From NCBI RefSeq assembly GCF_006337125.1, contig NZ_CP040887.1:1178001-1242000 (forward strand): DNA of 64,000 nucleotides, written 5' to 3'. Source of the DNA: Serinicoccus chungangensis (lineage in GTDB: Bacteria; Actinomycetota; Actinomycetes; Actinomycetales; Dermatophilaceae). The first letter of the stretch is position 1, and each line of letters starts with the position of its first letter. This document shows positions 45,861-54,575 of this stretch, in pieces. Below the pieces are notes generated by a model that was not told the DNA's origin, made no database searches, and was given only the letters and a program-made list of their open reading frames with translations. Made by a program: the position numbers and the translations under genes.

Positions 45861-47021
45861 TCAGCCGTGCGCCAGCTGCTCCACGACCCCCGCCAGGAGA
45901 GCGGTCTGCCGGGCGATCCCGCTGACGAGGATGTGCTCGTGCCGCGCGTGCGGACCGGCGCCGATCCCGCCGAGCCCGTCCAGCACGGGCAGGCCGAGGG
46001 CGGCGACGAAGTTGCCGTCGCTCGCCCCACCCACGGGTCGGTCGCCGACCTCGACCCCGAGGTCGGCGCCAGCCGCGCGGACGAGCGCCAGCAGCCGGTC
46101 GGTGTGGGCCGTGGGGTTCATCGGAGGCCTGTTGCGGTCGATGACCACCTCGAGCCGGCACCGCTCGTCCACCACCTCGAGCGCCTCCAGCGCCCGCACC
46201 ACCCGCTCCTCCTCGGCCGGGTCCTGGATGCGCACGTCCACCTCGCAGGTCGCCCGACCTGCGACGACGTTGCGCCCGGTGCCGCCGCTGATCGTGCCGA
46301 CGTTGACCGTGGTCTGCCGCTCCGGGTCGGCGAGCGCCGCGAGCAGCGGCACCTGACGGGCCAGCTCGTGCACGGCACTCGCCCCCGCGTCCGGGTCGAG
46401 ACCGGCGTGCGACTCCACCCCGTGCACCGTGACGTCCGCGAACACCATCCCCTTGCGCCGCGTCTTGACCGACCCGCCGGCGCTGGGCTCGGTGATGAGG
46501 GTCACCAGGGCGTCGCGTGCGGCCGCCTCGAGGTGCGGGCGCCCGGCACGCGACCCGATCTCCTCGTCCGGGGTCAGCAGGAGCCGGACGTCCGGGTGCG
46601 GCACGCCGAGCTCGCGCAGGGCCAGCACCATCCAGACCGTCTGCACGATCCCCACCTTCATGTCGAGCACGCCGGGCCCGGTCAGGACGTCGTCGTCGCG
46701 CCTCAGCGGCCAGTCCGCCAGCGTCCCCTCGGGCCAGACGGTGTCGTAGTGCGCCAGCGACAGCACCTGCCCGGCACCCCGGTCACCCGCCCAGGTGAGG
46801 TCGAGGACGTCCCCGAGGTCGCCCCCGTCGTGCCGTGCGCGCCGCGCCGGCTCGCCCAGTCGACCGACGAGGTATGCCTCGATCCGGGGCAGCGCCGCGT
46901 CCAGCAGGTCCCGGCGCCGGCTCGGCGTCTCCAGCGACACCAGCAGGTCCAGGTCGGCCAGGGCCTCCTCGAGCCGCGCCTCGACGAAGTCCCGGACGGC
47001 GCTCGCGTGCGTGGTCGGCAT
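45861..47021 (-). CDS. M20-family metallopeptidase, carboxypeptidase G2-like
   Basis: A 386-residue di-zinc peptidase. It has SLAHYDTVWPEGT (first zinc His and Asp), GPGVLDMKVGIVQTVWM (bridging Asp), LLTPDEEIGS with the catalytic and zinc-binding Glu pair, and ITEPSAGGSVKTRRKG. The dimerisation domain follows (ADVTVHGVESHAGLDPDAGASA), and the last His is in the C-terminal RHEHILV. This is the glutamate carboxypeptidase (CPG2) pattern; the substrate, a C-terminal Glu-containing or similar amide, is inferred only. The protein has no signal peptide. ATG 47021 is 6 nt after TACGGT, so the mRNA is leaderless. Confidence 0.92.
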   Translation of the reverse strand: MPTTHASAVRDFVEARLEEALADLDLLVSLETPSRRRDLLDAALPRIEAYLVGRLGEPARRARHDGGDLGDVLDLTWAGDRGAGQVLSLAHYDTVWPEGTLADWPLRRDDDVLTGPGVLDMKVGIVQTVWMVLALRELGVPHPDVRLLLTPDEEIGSRAGRPHLEAAARDALVTLITEPSAGGSVKTRRKGMVFADVTVHGVESHAGLDPDAGASAVHELARQVPLLAALADPERQTTVNVGTISGGTGRNVVAGRATCEVDVRIQDPAEEERVVRALEALEVVDERCRLEVVIDRNRPPMNPTAHTDRLLALVRAAGADLGVEVGDRPVGGASDGNFVAALGLPVLDGLGGIGAGPHARHEHILVSGIARQTALLAGVVEQLAHG

Positions 47022-47033
47022 ACCCTCACCGTA
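47021..47033. promoter_or_regulatory. Face-to-face leaderless promoters of two divergent M20 genes
   Basis: On the plus strand TACCCT (47021-47026) lies 6 nt before ATG 47033. On the minus strand TACGGT (47033-47028) lies 6 nt before ATG 47021. Each -10 overlaps the other gene's first base, and the whole gap between the genes is 11 bp, so the two promoters cannot be occupied at once. Confidence 0.65.
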
Positions 47034-48280
47034 TGTCGCCGACCACCACCCTCCTGGACCGGACCGAGCACGCCGACCTGCGCGCGTCGCTGCACGACCT
47101 CTACCGCCACCTGCACTCCCACCCGGAGCTGTCGATGCAGGAGGAGGCGACGGCGACCCTCGTGGAGGAGCGGATGAGCGCTCTGGGCTACGACGTCTTC
47201 CGGTGCGGCGGGACCGGTGTCGTGGCGACCCTGCGCAACGGGGAGGGCCCGGTGGTGGGCTTCCGCGCCGACACCGACGCGCTGCCGGTCGAGGAGGACA
47301 CCGGTCTGGACTACGCCTCCACCGCCCGGGGCACCCTCCCGGACGGCACCGACGTCCCCGTCATGCACGCCTGCGGCCACGACATGCACGTCACCGCGGC
47401 CATCGGTGCGGCCACGCTGCTCGCCCAGGACCGCTCGTCCTGGGCCGGCACCGTCGTCTTCCTCTTCCAACCGGGGGAGGAGACGGCGCAGGGGGCCGCG
47501 GCCATGCTCGATGACGGTCTGTGGGACCGCGCCCCGCGGCCCGAGGTGATCTACGGCCAGCACGTCTGGCCCGGCGTCTCCGGGACCGTCGACATGACGC
47601 CCGGCCCGGCCATGACCTTCTCCGACGCGTGGAGGGTGACGGTGAAGGGTCGCGGGGGCCACGGGTCGCAGCCCGAGTCGACGATCGACCCCGTCGTGCT
47701 GGCCGCGCACATGATCGTGCGGATCCAGAGCCTCAAGAGCCGCGAGGTGCCGGCCCAGAAGGCCGCCGTCATCACCATCGCCACGATCCACGCCGGGCTG
47801 AAGGAGAACATCATCCCGGCGACGGCCGAGTTCACCGTCAACATGCGCAACCTCGACGCCGACGTGCGCGACCACCTGCTCGGTGCGCTGCGCCGGGTCA
47901 TCCTGGCCGAGGCGATGGCCTCGGACGCGCCGGAGCCGGAGATCGAGGAGATCTACACCTTCCCCCTGCTGGTCAACGACGAGGAGGAGACGGCACGGGT
48001 GATGGACGTGCTGCGCGGCGCCCTCGGCCAGGAGCAGGTCTCGCAGATCCCCGCGGTGATGGGCAGCGAGGACTTCGGTGCGCTCCCGGACGCGATCGAG
48101 GTGCCGGGCGTCTACTGGTTCTTCGGGGGTCTGACCCGGGAGGAGGTCGAGGGGGAGGGGCCCACGGTCACCAACCACTCGCCGCACTTCGGCCCGCAGC
48201 TCGAGCCCACCCTGGGCGTCGGGGTGACCGCCGCGCACGCGGCGCTGACGGCCCGGCTGGTCCGGCGCGGCAGCGACTGA
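47033..48280 (+). CDS. M20D amidohydrolase (aminoacylase/IAA-amino-acid-hydrolase type)
   Basis: A 415-residue M20D enzyme. It has RHLHSHPELSMQEEATATLV, FRADTDALPVEEDTGLDYAS, the metal Cys-His motif MHACGHDMHVTAAIG, LFQPGEETAQGAAAMLDDG with the catalytic Glu, and YGQHVWPGVSGTVDMTPGP. The dimerisation loop VKGRGGHGSQPESTIDP follows. The terminal metal His is in NHSPHFGP. It cleaves N-acyl amino acids or similar amides in the cytoplasm; the substrate is unknown. It is divergent from another M20 peptidase gene across 11 bp, so the pair may be reciprocally expressed. Confidence 0.93.
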   Translation: MSPTTTLLDRTEHADLRASLHDLYRHLHSHPELSMQEEATATLVEERMSALGYDVFRCGGTGVVATLRNGEGPVVGFRADTDALPVEEDTGLDYASTARGTLPDGTDVPVMHACGHDMHVTAAIGAATLLAQDRSSWAGTVVFLFQPGEETAQGAAAMLDDGLWDRAPRPEVIYGQHVWPGVSGTVDMTPGPAMTFSDAWRVTVKGRGGHGSQPESTIDPVVLAAHMIVRIQSLKSREVPAQKAAVITIATIHAGLKENIIPATAEFTVNMRNLDADVRDHLLGALRRVILAEAMASDAPEPEIEEIYTFPLLVNDEEETARVMDVLRGALGQEQVSQIPAVMGSEDFGALPDAIEVPGVYWFFGGLTREEVEGEGPTVTNHSPHFGPQLEPTLGVGVTAAHAALTARLVRRGSD

Positions 48281-48327
48281 CACGGGGCGTAGCGTGGCCG
48301 TGTCCTGACCCGAGGCGAGGAGACGCC

Positions 48328-49314
48328 GTGCCGACCGACGAACCGACGCACACGACCGAGCGCACCGACGGACCCGGGGCCGCCGACCGCCGGGTGCTCG
48401 TGCTCTCCAACTCCGCCGCGGGATCCTCCGACGAGGAGCTCGTCGAGCGGGTGTGCCGGGTCCTGGAGGCGAGCAGCGCCGACGGTGTCGAGGTCGTGAC
48501 GCCTGCCGACGACAAGGAGTATGCCGCGGCCGTCGCCTCGGCGGTCGGCCGCGACGTCGTCGTCATGGGCGGGGACGGCTCGGTCCACCGCCTCCTGCAG
48601 TCGGTGCACGACCAGGACCTGCTGGGCCGGGTCGGCGCGGTCGGCGTGGTGCCGCTCGGCACCGGGAACGACCTCGCCAGGGGCGCCGAGATCCCGCTGG
48701 ACCCGGAGCAGGCCGCCCGGGTGGCGGTGGCCGGCGTCCGGACCGGGCGCGGCCTCCTCGTGGACGACGAGGGCTCGGTCGTGGTCAACGTCGTGCACGC
48801 CGGGGTGGCGGCGGAGGCGACGGCCCACGCGGGGGAGGTCAAGGGCGTGCTCGGCAAGGCGGCCTACGGCTGGGGCGCCCTGCGGGCCGGGCTGACCTCC
48901 CGCGGCTGGCACCTGCGGGTGACGGTCGACGGGGAGGGCATCGCCGACGACGAGCGGCCCGAGCTCATGGTGACCCTGGCCCTGGGCCGCTCGGTGGGTG
49001 GCGGCACCCCGGTGGCCCCGCACGCCCGCGCCGGCGACGGACAGGTCGAGGTGGTCGTGGCGCACGGCGTGTCGCCGTGGGCGCGGGTGCGCTTCGCGCT
49101 GGACCTGCGCAAGGGCAGGCACACCCTGCGCGAGGACGTCACCCTCACCTCGGGGCGGGAGGTCGTCGTGACCGCCGACCGCGAGGTCGACGCCTTCCGG
49201 ATCAACACCGACGGCGAGGTCGAGGACCAGCGGGTCATGCGCCGCTCCTGGCGGCTGCTGGACCAGGGCTGGACGCTGCGCGTGCCGGAGGGGTCGCAGG
49301 GGGCCGTCGGCTGA
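48328..49314 (+). CDS. Diacylglycerol-kinase-family lipid kinase
   Basis: A 328-residue DAGK-catalytic-domain protein. The nucleotide motif reads VVMGGDGSVHRLL where GGDGT is usual, a conservative Thr-to-Ser change. LGTGNDLARG follows as expected, and then the second lobe with GRSVGGGTPVAPHARAGDGQVEVVV and FRINTDGEVE. It would phosphorylate a lipid or sphingoid-like alcohol at the membrane. GTG 48328 has GAGGAGA upstream, and the first 20 residues are polar and variable. It stands in line after the M20D gene with a 47-nt gap. Confidence 0.9.
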   Translation: MPTDEPTHTTERTDGPGAADRRVLVLSNSAAGSSDEELVERVCRVLEASSADGVEVVTPADDKEYAAAVASAVGRDVVVMGGDGSVHRLLQSVHDQDLLGRVGAVGVVPLGTGNDLARGAEIPLDPEQAARVAVAGVRTGRGLLVDDEGSVVVNVVHAGVAAEATAHAGEVKGVLGKAAYGWGALRAGLTSRGWHLRVTVDGEGIADDERPELMVTLALGRSVGGGTPVAPHARAGDGQVEVVVAHGVSPWARVRFALDLRKGRHTLREDVTLTSGREVVVTADREVDAFRINTDGEVEDQRVMRRSWRLLDQGWTLRVPEGSQGAVG

Positions 49315-49372
49315 CGGCTCCGGACGCCGACGCACCCGCACCTGCCCCGACGAGTCCGCAGACGGCGCGTGC

Positions 49373-50104
49373 TCAGCCCTCCGGGACCGCCTCGGGCTCG
49401 GCATACCCGAAGAGCTCGCCGTCGGCGAGCGCGTCGCGGTCGTTGCCGTACGTCGGGAGCCCGCCGGCCTGACGGAGCAGGTGCGCGGTGTGCATGAGGT
49501 TCCAGCTCATGATCGTGGCGTTGCGGCGGGTGAAGTCGTTGTCGAAGCCGACCGGTCGCCCGCCGTCCTGCGGGTCGCCGTAGGACGGCCCGGGCCCGAT
49601 CTCGCCGAGCCATCCGCAGTCGGCCTGGGGCGGGATGACGAGACCGAGGTGCTGCAGGGCGAAGAGCAGCGACATCGAGGTGTGCTTGACGCCGTCCTCG
49701 TTGCCGGTGATGACGGCCCCGCCGACCTTGCCGTAGAAGATGGACTGACCCCGGTCGTTGAGCATCCCGGACATCGCGTAGAGGCGCTCGACGACCCTGC
49801 GGCACACCGAGGACTCCTCACCCAGCCAGAGCGGCGTGCCGATGACGAGGATGTCCGCGGCCTCGACGCGCGGCCACAGCTCGGGCCAGTCGTCGTGGTC
49901 CCAGCCGTGCTCGCGCATGTCGGGCTGGACGCCCGGGGCGATCCGGTGGTCGACGGCGTGCAGGCGGTCGACCTCCACCCCGGCGCCGGCCATGAGGTGG
50001 TCCACCACGTCGAGCAGCCGCCCGGTGTGCGACGTACCCGCGTCCGGCGTGAGCGAGCAGTTGACGAGCAGGGCGCGCAGCCCCTGGTAGTCCGGTGCCT
50101 CCAT
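49373..50104 (-). CDS. Flavodoxin-like NAD(P)H-dependent FMN reductase/oxidoreductase
   Basis: A 243-residue flavodoxin-fold protein. It has LRALLVNCSLTPDAGTSHTGRLLDVV (FMN phosphate loop), then ILVIGTPLWLGEESSVCRRVVERLY and FYGKVGGAVITGNEDGVKHTSMSLLFALQHLG. The last is the typical second FMN-contact strand of NADPH-dependent FMN reductases. The extra C-terminal part (about 60 residues) is longer than minimal members. It probably reduces FMN or quinone-like acceptors in the cytoplasm. ATG 50104 is preceded by CAGGAGGACC. It is divergent from the M14 operon. Confidence 0.88.
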   Translation of the reverse strand: MEAPDYQGLRALLVNCSLTPDAGTSHTGRLLDVVDHLMAGAGVEVDRLHAVDHRIAPGVQPDMREHGWDHDDWPELWPRVEAADILVIGTPLWLGEESSVCRRVVERLYAMSGMLNDRGQSIFYGKVGGAVITGNEDGVKHTSMSLLFALQHLGLVIPPQADCGWLGEIGPGPSYGDPQDGGRPVGFDNDFTRRNATIMSWNLMHTAHLLRQAGGLPTYGNDRDALADGELFGYAEPEAVPEG

Positions 50105-50253
50105 GGTGGTCCTCCTGGTCGGGCCGACGTGGTCCGACCAGCCTGCCACGGCCCGGGTCCGACGGCGCGCGGAGGCCACCTGCCGGTCGTCCGTGCCGCG
50201 AGACGGACCCCGACGTAGGGTGAGCGGACCACGCTCTCAACGAGGAGGCACCC

Positions 50254-51420
50254 ATGCCGCACACCCCGATGTCCCGCCGATCTCTGCTCGGATGGGGCAG
50301 CCTGGCCGCCCTGGGGGCGACCGTGACCGGCGCCGGCTCGGCGCAGGCCGACGCGACGTTCCCCACCCCCGGCAAGGAGACCCCCCTCGCCGCCATCCGC
50401 TCCTACGGCGACATGGTCACCCAGCTGGAGCGGCTCGCGAGCAGCAGCCGCTACCCCGTCACCGTGCGGACGCTCTCGCAGATCGGCACGGCCGAGTCCC
50501 TCAGCGAGCAGGGCCGGGAGCTCTACGTCGCGACGGTCGGCACCGGCGACACGCCGGTCTGGGTGCAGGGTCGCATCCACGGCAACGAGCCCTACGGCCT
50601 CGACTCGACCATGACCGTCCTCCAGAGCCTCGCGACGAGCGGCCGGCGTGAGTGGCAGCAGATCCGGGACGAGTTCACGGTCCACGTCATCCCCTGCTAC
50701 AACCCGGACGGCTCGGAGGCCAACATCCGCGAGACGATCCTCTGGGACCGCGCCACGGACTCGCCGCGGCTGGACGCCGGTGGCAACCAGCAGCGGGTGG
50801 ACCTCAACCGCGACTGGGCGCCGGACCGCTTCGTGGCCCGCGAGTCGCTCGCGTGGTACGAGTACTGGGCCAGGGTGCAGCCCGCCTACGCCCTCGACAT
50901 CCACCACCAGGGCCTCAAGACGGACCGGGAGACCGGGGACGCCATCACCTTCTCGCTCGGCATCTCGCTGGCTCCCGGCGGTCCGACCCTGCCGGGCGTC
51001 GAGGGCGGGCTGTACGACGTCCAGACCCGGCAGATGCAGAGCCACGTCTGGCTGGAGACCGACCGCTACGGCTTCATCAGCACCGACAAGTACGACGTCG
51101 GCTACGGCACCGTCATCGACATCCGCGGCGGTGTCGTGTCGGCGATGATGCTGGGGCTGAACTACGGCGGGATGAACCCGGGCGGGCACTCCAACCCGGC
51201 CGTCTTCTTCGAGACCTCCGGCAACACCCGCGACGGCAACATCGGCCACAAGGCACGCGGCAAGATGGTCCGCCAGAACGTCCTCGGCCTGACCGCCTGG
51301 CTGGACGGGCTGGCCAGCGGTGAGATCTTCGACGTCGACCCGACCGTCTGGGACGACCAGATCCCGGGCACCCCCGTGCTGCAGTACTTCACCGACTGGG
51401 GTGGCATCATCCCCGCATGA
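50254..51420 (+). CDS. M14-family zinc carboxypeptidase with Tat signal
   Basis: A 388-residue secreted peptidase. The signal carries a twin-arginine motif (SRRSLLGWGS) and a probable cleavage after SAQA. The M14 zinc site is HGNE (His and Glu ligands) and the later ALDIHHQG. The substrate-binding signature is RVDLNRDWAP, and VIPCYNPDGSEAN is typical. Such enzymes trim C-terminal residues from peptides or peptidoglycan stems. GAGGAGG precedes ATG 50254. Its stop overlaps the ATG of a cytoplasmic dehydrogenase by 4 bp, an odd coupling of exported and cytosolic enzymes. Confidence 0.9.
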   Translation: MPHTPMSRRSLLGWGSLAALGATVTGAGSAQADATFPTPGKETPLAAIRSYGDMVTQLERLASSSRYPVTVRTLSQIGTAESLSEQGRELYVATVGTGDTPVWVQGRIHGNEPYGLDSTMTVLQSLATSGRREWQQIRDEFTVHVIPCYNPDGSEANIRETILWDRATDSPRLDAGGNQQRVDLNRDWAPDRFVARESLAWYEYWARVQPAYALDIHHQGLKTDRETGDAITFSLGISLAPGGPTLPGVEGGLYDVQTRQMQSHVWLETDRYGFISTDKYDVGYGTVIDIRGGVVSAMMLGLNYGGMNPGGHSNPAVFFETSGNTRDGNIGHKARGKMVRQNVLGLTAWLDGLASGEIFDVDPTVWDDQIPGTPVLQYFTDWGGIIPA

Positions 51421-52298
51421 GGATCGCCTTCGTCGGACTCGGGGTCATGGGTGCGCCCATGGCCGCCCACCTGCAACGCGCCGGCCACGAGGTCCGCGGT
51501 GTCAACCGCAGCCCGGGCAAGGGCGCCGAGCTCGTGGAGGCCGGTGGCACGACCGTGGACACGCTGCCCGCCGCCCTGGAGGGCGCCGAGGCGGTCTGCC
51601 TCATGCTGCCGGACGGGCCCGACGTCGAGACGGTGATGGGCGGCGACGACGGCGTGCTCGCCCGGGCGGCGGCCGGGACCCTGGTCGTGGACTTCTCCAC
51701 GATCTCCCCGGCCGTCGCCCGGCGGGTCGCCGCGCAGGCGGCGGACCGGGGTATGCCGATGGTCGACGCCCCCGTCTCCGGCGGCCAGGCGGGCGCCCGG
51801 GAGGCCCGGCTGTCCGTCATGGTCGGCGGCGAGGAGGACGCGGTCGAGCGCGCCCGTCCGCTGCTGGAGGTCGTCGGCGCCACGGTCGTCCACGTCGGGC
51901 CCCCGGGGGCGGGCCAGGTCGTCAAGGCCGCCAACCAGGTCGTCGTCGCGGGCAACATCCAGGTCCTCTCCGAGGCGGTCGTGCTGCTGGAGAGCCAGGG
52001 CATCGCGCTGGCCGAGGCGCTCGACGTGCTCGCCGGCGGCCTCGCCGGCTCCGCGGTGCTGGCGCAGAAGCGGGACAACCTCGTGCGCCGCAGCTTCGAG
52101 CCGGGGTTCCGCATGGAGCTGCACGACAAGGACCTGCGCATCGCCGAGGGCCTCGCCAGGGACTCCGGCCTCGACCTGCCGGTCGCCCGCGTCGTCGCCG
52201 ACCTCGTGGCGCAGGCGCTGGAGCAGGGGGACGCCGCCCTGGACCACTCGGCCCTCATCCGCGGGCTGGACCGACGCACCGAGGGAGGCTCCCGATGA
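51417..52298 (+). CDS. Beta-hydroxyacid dehydrogenase (tartronate-semialdehyde reductase / 3-hydroxyisobutyrate dehydrogenase type)
   Basis: A 293-residue NAD(P)-dependent dehydrogenase. It has the Rossmann motif RIAFVGLGVMGAPMAAHL, the substrate loop DAPVSGGQAGAREARLSVMVGG, and the catalytic-Lys helix GAGQVVKAANQVVVAGNIQVLSEA. The C-terminal helix has HDKDLRIAEGLA. The NQ...N pattern and HDKDL fit GarR/HIBADH relatives that reduce tartronate semialdehyde or oxidise 3-hydroxyisobutyrate. Beside the tartrate-dehydrogenase-like gene, tartronate semialdehyde reduction is the more attractive role (inference). It overlaps both neighbours by 4 bp. Confidence 0.9.
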   Translation: MRIAFVGLGVMGAPMAAHLQRAGHEVRGVNRSPGKGAELVEAGGTTVDTLPAALEGAEAVCLMLPDGPDVETVMGGDDGVLARAAAGTLVVDFSTISPAVARRVAAQAADRGMPMVDAPVSGGQAGAREARLSVMVGGEEDAVERARPLLEVVGATVVHVGPPGAGQVVKAANQVVVAGNIQVLSEAVVLLESQGIALAEALDVLAGGLAGSAVLAQKRDNLVRRSFEPGFRMELHDKDLRIAEGLARDSGLDLPVARVVADLVAQALEQGDAALDHSALIRGLDRRTEGGSR

Positions 52299-53389
52299 GT
52301 CGGGCAGGCACGTCCGAGCGGCCCGTCCGGGTCGCGGTGATCCCCGGTGACGGCATCGGGACCGAGGTCATGGAGCCCACCCTCGGGATCCTCGAGGCCG
52401 TGGGGGAGCGGCACGGTCTCACCTTCGAGTGGCAGCACCACGACTGGAGCTGCGAGCACTACACCCGGACCGGGCGGATGATGCCGGAGGACGGGCTGGA
52501 CCGGCTCGCGCAGGTCGACCAGATCCTCCTGGGTGCCGTCGGCTACCCCGGCGTCCCGGACCACGTGTCGCTCTGGGGCCTGCTCATCCCCATCCGCCGC
52601 ACCTTCGAGCAGTACGTCAACCTCCGTCCGGTCCGGCTCCTGCCGGGGATAGAGTCGCCGCTGCGGCTGCGGGAGGGCACGTCCATCGACTTCGTCGTCG
52701 TGCGGGAGAACAACGAGGGGGAGTACTCCGAGGTCGGCGGCCGGATGTACCGCGGCACGCCGCACGAGCTCGCCGTCCAGGAGTCGGTTTTCACCCGTCG
52801 CGGGGTGGAGCGGGTGGCAAGGTATGCCCTCACCCTCGCCGCGGGGCGCGGCGGCACCCTCGCCTCCGCCACCAAGTCCAACGGCATCATCCACACCATG
52901 CCCTTCTGGGACGAGGTCGTCCGGGAGACGGCGGCCGACTTCCCGCAGGTGGAGGTCCGGGACTACCACATCGACGCGCTGTCGGCGATGTTCGTCCTCG
53001 ACCCGGGACGCTTCGACGTCGTGGTCGCCTCCAACCTCTTCGGCGACATCCTCACCGACCTCGGGGCGGCCATCATCGGCAGCATCGGGATCGCGCCCTC
53101 GGCCAACCTCAACCCCGAGGGCGTGCACCCCTCGATGTTCGAGCCGGTGCACGGCTCCGCCCCGGACATCGCCGGTCAGGGGGTGGCCAACCCGCTCGGC
53201 CAGCTCTGGGCGGCCTCGATGATGCTGGACCACCTCGGTCACCCGGACGCCGCGGCGGAGGTCGTCGCCGGCATCGAGGCCAGCCTGAACTCCGGCGTGC
53301 GCACCCCGGACCTGGGTGGCACGGCGTCGACGACGGAGGTGGCGCTGGCCGTCCGTCGCCACGTCACCGGGCTCGACGCCGCCGGGTGA
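52295..53389 (+). CDS. Tartrate dehydrogenase/D-malate-type decarboxylating dehydrogenase
   Basis: A 364-residue member of the isocitrate/isopropylmalate dehydrogenase family. It starts VAVIPGDGIGTEVM. The substrate site RRTFEQYVNLRPVRLLPGIESPL has the pattern of tartrate/D-malate dehydrogenase rather than LeuB. It continues FVVVRENNEGEYSEVGGRMYRGT, SATKSNGIIHTMPFWDEV, DALSAMFVLDP, and the NAD site EPVHGSAPDIAGQGVANP. It would oxidatively decarboxylate D-malate or tartrate. Together with the preceding gene it suggests use of a C4 dicarboxylate through glycerate. It ends 21 nt from the convergent LacI gene. Confidence 0.88.
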   Translation: MSRAGTSERPVRVAVIPGDGIGTEVMEPTLGILEAVGERHGLTFEWQHHDWSCEHYTRTGRMMPEDGLDRLAQVDQILLGAVGYPGVPDHVSLWGLLIPIRRTFEQYVNLRPVRLLPGIESPLRLREGTSIDFVVVRENNEGEYSEVGGRMYRGTPHELAVQESVFTRRGVERVARYALTLAAGRGGTLASATKSNGIIHTMPFWDEVVRETAADFPQVEVRDYHIDALSAMFVLDPGRFDVVVASNLFGDILTDLGAAIIGSIGIAPSANLNPEGVHPSMFEPVHGSAPDIAGQGVANPLGQLWAASMMLDHLGHPDAAAEVVAGIEASLNSGVRTPDLGGTASTTEVALAVRRHVTGLDAAG

Positions 53390-53410
53390 CGGCGCTCCCC
53401 GGCGCCCGGC

Positions 53411-54445
53411 TCAGGCCGGAGCGGTGGTGACCGGGGCCGCCACCCCGCCGGTGGACTCGCGGTGGTGCAGCGTCCACGGGACGACGGGGTGCTCCGGCGG
53501 TGCCGACCACCCCTCGATGCGGCGGACCAGCAGGTCGAGGACGCTGCGGGTGAGCACCTCGAGGTCGGGGGAGATCGTCGTGAGCGACGGCGCGTGGAAA
53601 CGGCCCTCGGCGATGTCGTCGAAGCCGGCGACCGCGATGTCGTCGGGGACGCGCACGTCCGCCTCGTAGCACGCGCGCAGGGCCCCCACGGCCAGCAGGT
53701 CGTTGAAGGCGAAGACGGCGTCCGGGCGACGGTCCGCGGGAAGGTCGAGCAGCTGACGCATACCGTGGTACCCCTCCTCCCGGCCGAACCCGTCGACGGT
53801 GACCGTGCGGTCGTCGGGGAGCTCGAGACCCTGGTCGTGCAGGGCCTCGACGAAGCCCTCCAGCCGCACCGACGCCGTCCCCTCCCGGGTCTGCCGGCCG
53901 ATGGCCGCGGGCCGGCGTCGACCGAGCGCCAGGAGGTGCTCGCCCACCGCCCGGGAGGCGGCCACCGAGTCGACGGCGACGTGGTCGAACTGCGTCGGTG
54001 TCCGTCGCTCACCCAGCAGGACCAGCGGGATGTCGTCGGTCCGCGCGGCGATCTCCTCGGCCGACAGGGCCAGCGGGCTGAAGATGACCCCGTCGACCAT
54101 GTGGGCGCGCATGCCGGACAGCACGAGCCGCTCCTCGTCGGGGTCCGCGCCGGTGACGTCGAGCAGCAGCAGGAAGCCGCGGCTGGTCGCCTCGTCGGAC
54201 AACCGGGCGGCGAGCTCGGAGAAGTAGGGCGAGTCGAGCTGGGGGACCGCGAGCGTGATGAACCCGCCGCGACCGTGCTTGAGCTGCCGGGCGGCGAGGT
54301 TGGGGCGGTAGCCGAGCTCGGTCAGCGACGCCTGCACGCGCTCGCGCATGTCGCTGCTGACGTGAGGGTGGTCGTTGACGACGTTGGAGACGGTCTTCAC
54401 CGAGACCCCGGCGTGCTGCGCGACGTCCTTGAGTCTGACCGGCAT
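53411..54445 (-). CDS. LacI-family transcriptional regulator
   Basis: A 344-residue LacI repressor. The head is VRLKDVAQHAGVSVKTVSNVVND, with a hinge LAARQLKHGRGG. The sugar-binding domain has FITLAVPQLDSPYFSELA, VDGVIFSPLALSAEEIA, DHVAVDSVAASRAVGEHLLALG, DAVFAFNDLLAVGALRA, and VAGFDDIAEGR. ATG 54445 is preceded at 6 nt by TACCAT, so the mRNA is probably leaderless. LacI proteins of this type usually control a divergent sugar operon. Here the divergent promoter region leads only to a broken HAD gene, so its targets may have been lost or lie elsewhere. Confidence 0.9.
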   Translation of the reverse strand: MPVRLKDVAQHAGVSVKTVSNVVNDHPHVSSDMRERVQASLTELGYRPNLAARQLKHGRGGFITLAVPQLDSPYFSELAARLSDEATSRGFLLLLDVTGADPDEERLVLSGMRAHMVDGVIFSPLALSAEEIAARTDDIPLVLLGERRTPTQFDHVAVDSVAASRAVGEHLLALGRRRPAAIGRQTREGTASVRLEGFVEALHDQGLELPDDRTVTVDGFGREEGYHGMRQLLDLPADRRPDAVFAFNDLLAVGALRACYEADVRVPDDIAVAGFDDIAEGRFHAPSLTTISPDLEVLTRSVLDLLVRRIEGWSAPPEHPVVPWTLHHRESTGGVAAPVTTAPA

Positions 54446-54451
54446 GCAGCC

Positions 54452-54457
54452 ATGGTA
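54452..54457 (-). promoter_or_regulatory. Leaderless -10 element (TACCAT) of the LacI gene
   Basis: TACCAT on the minus strand lies 6 nt before ATG 54445. No ribosome-binding site is present. It supports the shorter start over the frame running back to 54517. Confidence 0.55.
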
Positions 54458-54496
54458 GGGGTAGGGCTGCCGTCGACACGCCGCGCGAGAGATCTC

Positions 54497-54525
54497 TTTA
54501 CAACGTTGCACACGCACGGCATAAT
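54497..54525 (+). promoter_or_regulatory. LacI-type operator and promoter (TTTACA-N17-CATAAT)
   Basis: TTTACAACGTTGCACA (54497-54512) matches the palindrome TTTACAACGTTGTAAA at 13 of 16 positions and covers the -35 TTTACA. The -10 is CATAAT at 54520-54525. A matching half-site GTTGTAAA lies downstream at 54551-54558. Control by the adjacent LacI protein is inference. Confidence 0.6.
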
Positions 54526-54575
54526 CCTGGGTGAACCACGATGGTTATCCGTTGTAAACGAGGACAAGGACGTCT

